Of a stretch of 47,192 bases of DNA, positions 6,818-14,329 are shown piece by piece. The notes below the pieces were generated by a model, which ran no database searches, was not told the DNA's origin, and worked only from the letters and a program-made list of their open reading frames with translations. Within the stretch, counting starts at the first letter, position 1, and the number at the start of each line of letters is the position of its first letter. Location: positions 1-47,192 of the forward strand of contig DAIDGW010000202.1 in assembly GCA_027452245.1 (NCBI GenBank), written 5' to 3'. The translations under genes were made by a program, and so were the position numbers. This stretch comes from Acidobacteriaceae bacterium (lineage in GTDB: Bacteria; Acidobacteriota; Terriglobia; Terriglobales; Acidobacteriaceae).

Positions 6818-8509
6818 ATGCCGTGCCGCTCTTGGAAGCATCCGCTATACAAGCTGCAATCGCTCGCGCTGCTGCTGTGCCTTTGCGGGTACTCAACTCC
6901 GCCCGCAGCCGGACAACCGGCGCGCGCCTCTGCCACCTCTAAAAGCAATTACGTGGGGAATGCGGCTTGCGCGAAATGCCACGCCGAAATCTATGCCTCG
7001 TATGAACGGACTGCGATGGCGCACGCCAGCGGTCCCGCCATCGATGCCGCTACCCCGGCTGACTTCACGCACCAAGCCTCTGGCGTTCACTACCGGATCT
7101 ACGTTGAAAACGCTCGTGTCTGGCTCAGCTTTGATCGGCCCGGCGATCCCGAAATGCGTGGCAAGCGGCAGCTTCTCTATTTCATCGGCTCCGGCCGTCG
7201 CGGCCGAACGTATCTATTCCAAAATGACGGTTTCCTCTTTGAGTCTCCCGTGAACTGGTATGCCAACCAGCAGATGTGGGACACAGCCCCGGCGTATCAA
7301 GCCGCCCGCGAGGCGCCCCTCGATTTGCCCGCCTATACGAGTTGCCTGCACTGCCATGTCAGCGGGATGCAGCCGCCCGTACCGGGAACGGAGAACCGCT
7401 ATCCGGAACCCGTCTTCACGCAAAATGGAGTCGGCTGCGAACGTTGCCATGGTCCCGGAGCGGCGCATCTCGCCGGGGGCTCGATTATCAACCCTGCGAA
7501 ACTCCCGCCTCCCCGCCGCGATGAAGTCTGCATGCAATGCCATTTGGAAGGCAAAGTGGCGATCGAAACCGCGGGCCACCATGTCTACGAATATCGTCCC
7601 GGCGAAGCGCTCTCCGACTACATCCATTACTTCGAACTGATCGGGCCGCAGGGAACCGCCCTCGGGGCTACCAGCCAGGTCGAGGCCTTCGCCCAAAGCA
7701 GGTGCAAAAAGAAGTCCGGGGCTGCCATGTCGTGCACCACCTGCCACGATCCTCACTACACTCCCTCCGCGGAGCAGAGCGTCTCCTACTTTCGGGGCAA
7801 ATGCCTGACCTGTCACGGGTCGGCGTTCGGAGAGAAACACCACCCGAACCATCCTGACTGCACTTCGTGCCACATGCCAGCCTCGGCGAGCGCCGATGTC
7901 GCGCACACCCAGGTCACAGACCACCGCATTCCCCGCCGGCCGGAGGTTTCCCCGCCATCACAGCAGGTCCCCACTACTTCCGCCTCGTTACCTCGCTTGG
8001 TGATTTTTTCCAGCGATTCGCATCATGTGGCCAATGCGCGCGACATCGCCCTTGCCTGGACTTCTCTGATGGAGAGCGGCATGACCGCAGCGGAATCTGT
8101 GTCCCGCAGCCGGCTATCGAAGGCGTTGAAACAGTTCCCCGCGGATCCGGAAGTTCTCTCGGCCTTGGGTTACCTCGAGCAAACAAGCGGCGCGACCGGC
8201 CAGGCAAGCCAGTTGTATCGTCGGGCGTTGGCGATCGATCCCGATTTGATCGATGCGGAAACAAATCTCGGTGTCATTGATGCTCGAGGTGGCAAACTGG
8301 ATGATGCGCTCCGGCTGTGGCAGTCGGCGTTTCGCCACGCTCCCGGTCGCAGCGCCATTGGCTTGAACATTGCCCACACGCTTTGCGCCGAAGGAAGGAC
8401 CGCCGAGGCTGAGGATTTCGTGCTGCGCGTGCTTGAATTCAACCCGGACATGGAAAGTGCTAAGGCAGTGCTGCAGCATCTCAACCGGGTGCCACCCAGG
8501 TGCGACTGA
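6818..8509 (+). CDS. Secreted multiheme (seven CXXCH) cytochrome c-TPR fusion protein
   Basis: This 563-residue protein has a signal peptide (KLQSLALLLCLCGYS). A cytochrome c554/doubled-CXXCH-like region carries seven haem-binding motifs in order: CAKCH, CLHCH, CERCH, CMQCH, CTTCH, CLTCH and CTSCH, spanning about residues 50-370. Scattered His residues could serve as distal ligands. The last ~150 residues form tetratricopeptide repeats (ALGYLEQTSGATGQASQLYR; AETNLGVIDARGGKLDDALR). This predicts a periplasmic or surface electron-transfer protein with a protein-binding tail. Start is ATG 6818 or ATG 6794: a TACAAT hexamer overlaps 6794, favouring 6818, and the region before that is terminator. 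The gene is followed 49 bp later by another secreted TPR gene. Redox partner and substrate unknown. Confidence 0.85.
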   Translation: MPCRSWKHPLYKLQSLALLLCLCGYSTPPAAGQPARASATSKSNYVGNAACAKCHAEIYASYERTAMAHASGPAIDAATPADFTHQASGVHYRIYVENARVWLSFDRPGDPEMRGKRQLLYFIGSGRRGRTYLFQNDGFLFESPVNWYANQQMWDTAPAYQAAREAPLDLPAYTSCLHCHVSGMQPPVPGTENRYPEPVFTQNGVGCERCHGPGAAHLAGGSIINPAKLPPPRRDEVCMQCHLEGKVAIETAGHHVYEYRPGEALSDYIHYFELIGPQGTALGATSQVEAFAQSRCKKKSGAAMSCTTCHDPHYTPSAEQSVSYFRGKCLTCHGSAFGEKHHPNHPDCTSCHMPASASADVAHTQVTDHRIPRRPEVSPPSQQVPTTSASLPRLVIFSSDSHHVANARDIALAWTSLMESGMTAAESVSRSRLSKALKQFPADPEVLSALGYLEQTSGATGQASQLYRRALAIDPDLIDAETNLGVIDARGGKLDDALRLWQSAFRHAPGRSAIGLNIAHTLCAEGRTAEAEDFVLRVLEFNPDMESAKAVLQHLNRVPPRCD

Positions 8510-8558
8510 CCAGTACATGATGGAGATGAACAGATCTCGGAATTTCGAGGTAACCACA

Positions 8559-9599
8559 ATGCGAGTTGTTTCTTCATTTCGAATCGCCATTCTCGCTTGC
8601 CTCTCCGTGCTGCCGCTGAGTGCGCTGGCGCAACAAGCGATTCCCTCTGCTCCAGCTTCAGGGCAAACCCCCGTGACTCCTGATTTCTCTCACGCTCGAA
8701 AGCTGATCGACCAGGGCAAGGTCGACGACGGAATTGCCGAGTTGCAATCGATCCAGACGTCCAATCCCGATGCGAAGGGCCTCGATCTGGAACTGGGAGT
8801 GGCTTACTACAAAAAAAGTGACTTTCCCAATGCCATTCAATATCTGAAGAAAGCTTCTGCCGAGGATCCCGCGAATGGCGAGGCCACCCAGTTGCTCGGC
8901 CTGTCCTATTACCTTGGCGGACATCCCGCCAACGCGATTCCCTTGCTCGAAAAGGTGCAAAGCTGGTTTCCGCGCGCCAATGTGGATGCCTCCTACATTC
9001 TCGGCATCTGCTACATCCAGACGAAAGACTATCCGAATGCCCGCAAAGCCTTCGCCAACATGTTCGACGTGCCTCAGGAGTCCGCGGCCAGCTACCTCTT
9101 CACGGCTCGCATGCTTTTGCGGCAGGAGTTCGATCCTGTCGCCGAAGAGTACGCGCAAAAGGCTGTGGCGCTCGACCCCAGGCTGCCGCTGGCGCACTTC
9201 CTGCTCGGGGAGTTGTACCTCTACAAATCCAGGATCTCCGAAGCCATCACGGAGTTCCAGAAAGAACTCTCCATTGATCCCGCGAACCCTGCAACTTATT
9301 ACAAACTGGCCGACGCGTATTCCCGAATACAGAAATACGATGACGCCGAACGCCTTTTGCAGCGCTCCATCTGGCTTGACCCGACCTCCACGGGTCCCTA
9401 CATCCTGATGGGCAAGGTACTCGACAAGAAAGGTGAATTCGACTTGGCGGTGCGTGCGCTACAACGCGCGGCGAACATGGACCCCAATAATCCCATTACC
9501 CACCATCTTCTCGGTCAGGCCTATCGCGATATGGGAAAAAAGGAAGAAGCCGATAACGAATTGAGATTGGCCGAACAGCTGCAAACCCATCAGCAGTGA
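8559..9599 (+). CDS. Secreted TPR-repeat protein
   Basis: This 346-residue protein has a clear signal peptide (MRVVSSFRIAILACLSVLPL, cleavage near SALAQQ). About seven to eight tetratricopeptide repeats fill the rest, for example ARKLIDQGKVDDGIAELQSI, AIQYLKKASAEDPANGEATQ and AERLLQRSIWLDPTSTGPYI. TPR arrays form curved helical scaffolds that bind peptides or partner proteins. ATG 8559 is chosen because GAGG lies 9 nt upstream and the signal peptide starts there; the frame upstream overlaps the cytochrome gene. It is likely co-transcribed with the cytochrome-TPR gene (49-bp gap). It converges with the next TPR gene, and the two TGA stops lie in the two arms of one inverted repeat. No catalytic motif seen. 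Confidence 0.85.
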   Translation: MRVVSSFRIAILACLSVLPLSALAQQAIPSAPASGQTPVTPDFSHARKLIDQGKVDDGIAELQSIQTSNPDAKGLDLELGVAYYKKSDFPNAIQYLKKASAEDPANGEATQLLGLSYYLGGHPANAIPLLEKVQSWFPRANVDASYILGICYIQTKDYPNARKAFANMFDVPQESAASYLFTARMLLRQEFDPVAEEYAQKAVALDPRLPLAHFLLGELYLYKSRISEAITEFQKELSIDPANPATYYKLADAYSRIQKYDDAERLLQRSIWLDPTSTGPYILMGKVLDKKGEFDLAVRALQRAANMDPNNPITHHLLGQAYRDMGKKEEADNELRLAEQLQTHQQ

Positions 9600-9616
9600 G
9601 CGGATCTATTCACTGC
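9593..9616. terminator. Inverted repeat containing both convergent stop codons
   Basis: GCAGTGA (9593-9599) and TCACTGC (9610-9616) form a 7-bp stem around a 10-nt loop. The TGA stop of the plus-strand TPR gene is inside one arm and the TGA of the minus-strand TPR gene inside the other. It could act as a shared weak terminator or mRNA 3'-end structure. Confidence 0.4.
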
Positions 9617-11355
9617 GCTTGCGCATGCGGCGGAATGAGGTGTGGGTCGAGTTCTTCCGCTTTCTGAAATTCCTTTGCCGATTCCTGCTTCTCGCCCTTC
9701 TGTGCCAGCGCGACGCCTAATTGATAATGCGCCATCGCGTAACTCGGCATCGAGTTGATGGCCGACCGAAATTGCGATATCGCGCCGTCCAGGTCGCCAT
9801 TCGAAAGTAGCCGTTTGCCGGAATTCGTGGCGAACGTCGCGGCCTGCAAACTCGTCTTCTGCTGTGCGTATTGCGCTCCGGCCTTAGCCTCCGCTGCGGC
9901 GCCGGCGCTATCGCCTAACTGTCGTAAAACGGCGGCCAGCGTGGTATGCGCCCCTGCAAAATCCGGCTCCAGTTCAATCGCCTTGCGCAATGCCTGGGCC
10001 GCCTCCGGATACTTGTCCATCTGCTTGTAAACCGTGCCCAGCGTGTAATAGGCCTCGGCGTAATTCGGCTGCGTCCGGATGGCCTCCTGCAACTGCGCTG
10101 CGGCTGCGGGAAAATCGCCCGACTGCCATAGCGTGACTCCCAGGCTGTAATGAGCATCGGCAAGATTCGGATCCAGTCGCAATGCCTCCTTCCATTCGGC
10201 AATCGCAGCCGGCAAATCGTCTTTCAGTTTCAAAGCCAGTGCCAGATCGTAGTGCAGGTTCGCGCCATCGGGCGCGAGCTTCAAGGCTCCGCGGAACTCC
10301 GCCACCGCCGAGTCGAAATCCGTTTTCTGCAGATAAGCTGTCCCCAGGTTTCCTTGAAATTCCGGATCCTCCGGCTGCAACTCGATCGCCCGCTTAAATT
10401 CCTTGATGGCCGAATCCGCATCTCCACGCTGCAGCAGCGCCAAAGCGAGATTGTTATGCGCCTCGGCATCATTCGGCCTTTGCTCGATTGACTTCTGAAA
10501 TGCCGCAACCGCCCGATCGATGTCTCCCATCCTCTGCGCCAGCAAGCCCAGGCTGGTCTGCAAATTGAGAACGCTCGGATCGATCTGGTCTGCCCGTTCG
10601 TACGACTTCAGTGCCTCATCGCGATTTCCCAGCGAAGATTCGGTTGTCCCCCGGTAGTACCATGCGGACGCGTCCCGCGAATCCAGCTTCACCGCGCTGT
10701 CCAATTCCGGCAGCGCGTCCTTCGGATCGCCACTGGCCGAAAACGCAGTTCCCAGATGCAGGTGGGCGGGCTCGTTCTCTGCGTCCAATTGGATCGCCTC
10801 GCGGAACTGCTGGATCGCCGCCGGAAAGTCCTGCTTCTGGGCCAGCAGGCTTCCCAGTTCATCATGCAGATCGGCTTGTTGCGGAGCCAGTTGCACCGCC
10901 TCTTTCATCTCCGCAACGGCTTCATCACTCTTCTGCTGCAGGCTCAACGCCCGCGCAAGTTCGCGATGGGCCTCCGGCTGTCTCGGGGCCAGCTCCACAG
11001 CGCGGCGAAGTTCCAACACAGCCTCATCCAGCTTGCCCTGGATTTCGAGGCCTTGTGCCAGATACGCGTGCGCAATTGCCAGAGTTGGTCGCAGCTTTAC
11101 CAGTTCGCGAAAGTGCAGGATCGCCTTCTCAACCTCTCCCTCACGCAGAAGAACCTGCCCCAGCATATTCTGCGCATCGGCGCTCCGCGGATTGGCCCTG
11201 ACTGCCCTCTCGAAGTCCGTGCGCGCCGTGGCCAGATCGCCCTGTTGCATGGCCGCGATTCCACGCTGATAATCAGCCGATCCGGCCTTCGCCGGAGGCG
11301 AATTCTGGCCCAGCACTCCTACGGAGATGAGGACGAATACAAGAACTGCAGCCAT
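9610..11355 (-). CDS. Long secreted or membrane-anchored TPR-repeat protein
   Basis: This 581-residue protein has an N-terminal hydrophobic segment (MAAVLVFVLISVGVLGQ) acting as signal peptide or anchor. About fourteen to fifteen consecutive TPR units of 34 residues follow with the usual small-residue consensus (for example AHAYLAQGLEIQGKLDEAVL, AHNNLALALLQRGDADSAIK, AYYTLGTVYKQMDKYPEAAQ). The C-terminus is short and acidic (LDPHLIPPHAQAQ). It is probably a periplasmic scaffold. The reading frame stays open back to 11580, but ATG 11355 is the only start that puts the hydrophobic segment first. That start shares the CATG at 11353-11356 with the start of the divergent GH130 gene, which is unusual. 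No Shine-Dalgarno is visible. Confidence 0.85.
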   Translation of the reverse strand: MAAVLVFVLISVGVLGQNSPPAKAGSADYQRGIAAMQQGDLATARTDFERAVRANPRSADAQNMLGQVLLREGEVEKAILHFRELVKLRPTLAIAHAYLAQGLEIQGKLDEAVLELRRAVELAPRQPEAHRELARALSLQQKSDEAVAEMKEAVQLAPQQADLHDELGSLLAQKQDFPAAIQQFREAIQLDAENEPAHLHLGTAFSASGDPKDALPELDSAVKLDSRDASAWYYRGTTESSLGNRDEALKSYERADQIDPSVLNLQTSLGLLAQRMGDIDRAVAAFQKSIEQRPNDAEAHNNLALALLQRGDADSAIKEFKRAIELQPEDPEFQGNLGTAYLQKTDFDSAVAEFRGALKLAPDGANLHYDLALALKLKDDLPAAIAEWKEALRLDPNLADAHYSLGVTLWQSGDFPAAAAQLQEAIRTQPNYAEAYYTLGTVYKQMDKYPEAAQALRKAIELEPDFAGAHTTLAAVLRQLGDSAGAAAEAKAGAQYAQQKTSLQAATFATNSGKRLLSNGDLDGAISQFRSAINSMPSYAMAHYQLGVALAQKGEKQESAKEFQKAEELDPHLIPPHAQAQ

Positions 11356-12376
11356 GGAATCAGAGGGAATTACGAAAAGAATAGCAGTTTTGGCGGCCTC
11401 GGCAGTCCTGATTCTCTGCGCTTCCGCCAGCCGCTCGGCCACCAGCAATCCAGCCTCCGCCGCCTTTGGCCCATGGCGCCGCCTGTCGGAAACGCCCATC
11501 CTGTCTCCCCGAGCCGGCTCGTGGCAGTCCGCCGGAACCTTCAATCCAGCCGTCATCCTGCGCAAGGGAAAAATCGTCATGCTCTATCGCGCTCAGGACG
11601 CCCAGGGCACCTCCCGCCTCGGATATGCCGAAAGCCCCGATGGATTGCACTTCACTCCACACCCCGATCCCGTCCTTATCCCCGAGACTGCGTACGAGAA
11701 AAATGGCGGGGTCGAAGATCCCCGGCTGGTGCAGTTCGGAGACACTTACTACTTAACCTACACGGCATACAACAAACAAGACGCGCAGCTCTGCCTCGCT
11801 ACCTCGAAAGATCTCATTCACTGGGATCGCAAGGGCGTGATCCTCCCAGCCAACCAAGGCAACTGGAACGTTCGCTGGACTAAGTCAGGCGCCATTGTGC
11901 CCGGGAAAATCAATGGCAAGTACTGGATGTATTTCCTCGGGACCAGCGCTGACGGGAACGATCAGGCCGGCCTGGCGTCATCCAAAGATCTGTTGCATTG
12001 GACGGAAGAGACTCAGACTCCCGTCTTGCCAGTGCGGCCCGGGCACTTTGATTCCCGTGTCGCCGAACCGGGTCCTCCGCCAATTCTGACTAGCCGTGGC
12101 ATAGTCCTCGTCTACAACGGAGCCGACGACAAACTCGTCTACCGGACCGGAATCGCCCTCTTCGAGCGCAGCAATCCGGCGCACCTGATCTCGCGCACCG
12201 ACCAGCCGGTCTTTTCTCCCGAGACGGATTGGGAAAAGGTCGGCCAAGTACCGAACGTGGTCTTCGTCGAAGGGATGATCCGCCGGGGAAGCGGTTTCCT
12301 TTTCTATTACGGCGGCGCAGACAAGTACATCGGCGTCGCCCAGGCTGCTTCCCACCAGATTCCCGTCGCGCCTTGA
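11354..12376 (+). CDS. GH130-family glycoside phosphorylase/hydrolase-like protein, exported
   Basis: This 340-residue protein has an N-terminal signal peptide (KRIAVLAASAVLILCASASR) followed by a five-bladed beta-propeller of the GH130 type. Recognisable blocks are GTFNPAVILRKGKIVMLYRA (61-80), GGVEDPRLVQFGDTYYLTYT (with the E-D-P-R motif at 121-124 that holds the presumed catalytic acid Asp), and the C-terminal FYYGGADKYIGVA. GH130 enzymes cleave or phosphorolyse beta-mannosides, with release of mannose 1-phosphate in the phosphorylases. An exported member is more likely a hydrolase, because free phosphate/sugar-phosphate recovery outside the cytoplasm is inefficient; that is inference. The start is ATG 11354, or ATG 11327 with a GGAG just before it; 11354 gives a more usual signal peptide but overlaps the divergent gene's start. 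46 bp ahead of the CRTAC1 gene, likely co-transcribed. Confidence 0.8.
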   Translation: MESEGITKRIAVLAASAVLILCASASRSATSNPASAAFGPWRRLSETPILSPRAGSWQSAGTFNPAVILRKGKIVMLYRAQDAQGTSRLGYAESPDGLHFTPHPDPVLIPETAYEKNGGVEDPRLVQFGDTYYLTYTAYNKQDAQLCLATSKDLIHWDRKGVILPANQGNWNVRWTKSGAIVPGKINGKYWMYFLGTSADGNDQAGLASSKDLLHWTEETQTPVLPVRPGHFDSRVAEPGPPPILTSRGIVLVYNGADDKLVYRTGIALFERSNPAHLISRTDQPVFSPETDWEKVGQVPNVVFVEGMIRRGSGFLFYYGGADKYIGVAQAASHQIPVAP

Positions 12377-12422
12377 CCATCGCCGCCGGCTTGCCTAACA
12401 TCTCACACTAAGGCTTTCACCT

Positions 12423-14219
12423 TTGAAGTTTCTTCCCCATTTCTTATTGCTGGTTTTGGGCAGTTTTGTCGCTCTCCCGTCGTCCAACGCGCAAACCCCT
12501 GCCCCGGCGGTCGTCTCGCACAACCATCCGGCGCAACCCATCGCGAACTTTGTCGATATCGCTTCGAAAGCCGGACTCACCGCACAGGAAATCTTCGGTG
12601 GCGTGAATACCAAGAAATACATCATTGAAACCACTGGCACCGGCGTTGCCATCTTCGACTACGACAACGACGGTTGGCCCGACATCTTCATCGTCAACGG
12701 ACGCCAACTCGGCCCTGCGGCAACTTCGCCCGCCCCAATCAGCCATCTGTATCGCAACAATCACGATGGCACCTTCACCGATGTCACTGTTCAGGCCGGA
12801 CTTGCTCAAACCGGCTGGGGACAAGGCGTTTGCGTCGGCGACTACGACAACGATGGCTGGGAAGACCTGTACGTCACCTACTACGGCAAGAACCGTCTTT
12901 ACCACAACCATCACGGAGTTTTCAGCGAAGTCGCCGAAAAAGCCGGCGTCGCGGGAAACGGCAGGTCCTGGGGAACCGGCTGTGCTTTCGTCGACTACGA
13001 TCGCGACGGTCATCTCGACCTGATGGTCGCCAATTATGTGGATTTTGATTTGTCCACCGCTCCCGCACCCGGCGACCGTCCCACCTGCATCTGGAAAGGC
13101 GTCCCTGTGATGTGCGGCCCCCGCGGTCTCGCCTCGGCCAGGAACATCCTCTATCACAATCGCGGCGACGGCACCTTCGATGATGTCACCACCAAAGCTC
13201 ACATCGACCGCACCGACGGGCACTACTCGCTCAGTATCTCGACCCTCGATTTCGACGAGGATGGCTGGCCCGACATTTACATCGCCTGCGACAGCACGCC
13301 CAGCATCCTCTATCGCAACAATCACGACGGAACTTTCACCGACGTCGCGGTCACGGCGGGGGCGGCTTTCAATGAGGATGGACGCGAACAAGCCGGTATG
13401 GGATCCACTATCGGCGACTACAACGGCGACGGCCACCTCGACATTTTCAAAACCAATTTCTCCGACGATACCTCCACTCTCTACCGCAACAATGGAGACG
13501 GAACCTTCACCGACGCCACCACCGCCGCCGGCCTCGGTCTTCATACCCAGTATCTGGGATGGGGAACCATGTTCTTCGACTTCGACAATGATGGCTGGCC
13601 CGATCTCATGCTGGTCAACGGCCACGTCTATCCCGAAGTTGACAGCCAGCACCTTGGCAGCAGTTTCAAAGAGCCGCGCATCCTTTATCGCAATAACGGC
13701 GACGGAACCTTCTCCGACGTATCCGCCTCTGCCGGCCCGGGCATCACCACGGCGGCCTCATCTCGTGGTCTGGCCATCGGCGATCTCTGGAACGACGGCC
13801 GACTCTCCGCAGTGATCAGCAACATGAACGATGAGCCCAGCCTGCTCGTCAATCAGGTGCGCAACAACAATCATTGGATCGCGGTTCACACCCTCGGGAC
13901 GAAATCTAATCGTGATGGTATTGGCGCGCGAATTTCCGTCAAAACCGCCACCCGCACCCTGGTCGACGAAGTGCGCAGCGGCTCCAGCTACAGTTCCAAT
14001 AGCGATATGCGCGTGCACTTCGGCCTGGGATCTTCCACGAAAATCGAGTGGGTGGAAATCCGTTGGCCCAGCGGATTGATCGAACGCTTTCCAAATCTGC
14101 CTATCGACCAGATCCACCTGTTGAAAGAAGGGACGGGCGTACCCGTAGATTCAAAAGCGAACAGCCGCGGTACGATTGCCAGCAATTCTGCGCATAGCCG
14201 GGAGGGCGGACTGTTCTAG
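12423..14219 (+). CDS. CRTAC1-family protein: FG-GAP/VCBS repeats plus ASPIC/UnbV domain (Sec signal)
   Basis: This 598-residue secreted protein has a Sec signal peptide (KFLPHFLLLVLGSFVALPSS, then NAQ). At least six FG-GAP/VCBS calcium-binding loops of the form DYDNDGWPD follow (for example FDYDNDGWPDIFIVNG, VDYDRDGHLDLMVANY, GDYNGDGHLDIFKTNF, FDFDNDGWPDLMLVNG), building an integrin-like beta-propeller. The C-terminal ASPIC/UnbV domain is at about 480-575 (GTKSNRDGIGARISVKT; VEIRWPSGLIERF). The start is a TTG at 12423 placed exactly at the signal peptide; TAAGG lies about 10 nt upstream and no ATG is in frame nearby. CRTAC1-like proteins are abundant in Acidobacteria and Planctomycetes, and their role is unproven (adhesion or extracellular polymer binding suspected). 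It forms a convergent pair with a paralogue at 14330-16147. Confidence 0.9.
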   Translation: MKFLPHFLLLVLGSFVALPSSNAQTPAPAVVSHNHPAQPIANFVDIASKAGLTAQEIFGGVNTKKYIIETTGTGVAIFDYDNDGWPDIFIVNGRQLGPAATSPAPISHLYRNNHDGTFTDVTVQAGLAQTGWGQGVCVGDYDNDGWEDLYVTYYGKNRLYHNHHGVFSEVAEKAGVAGNGRSWGTGCAFVDYDRDGHLDLMVANYVDFDLSTAPAPGDRPTCIWKGVPVMCGPRGLASARNILYHNRGDGTFDDVTTKAHIDRTDGHYSLSISTLDFDEDGWPDIYIACDSTPSILYRNNHDGTFTDVAVTAGAAFNEDGREQAGMGSTIGDYNGDGHLDIFKTNFSDDTSTLYRNNGDGTFTDATTAAGLGLHTQYLGWGTMFFDFDNDGWPDLMLVNGHVYPEVDSQHLGSSFKEPRILYRNNGDGTFSDVSASAGPGITTAASSRGLAIGDLWNDGRLSAVISNMNDEPSLLVNQVRNNNHWIAVHTLGTKSNRDGIGARISVKTATRTLVDEVRSGSSYSSNSDMRVHFGLGSSTKIEWVEIRWPSGLIERFPNLPIDQIHLLKEGTGVPVDSKANSRGTIASNSAHSREGGLF

Positions 14220-14329
14220 CCCGTGGCGTAAGTCCCGGGAAAAGTGAAGCCCGATCAACTCCGGCTAGGGACGGCGCGTGCTCTCGCGCACACTCGTAAG
14301 GACCGCAAAAAAGTTCCGCTGCCTTGGGA

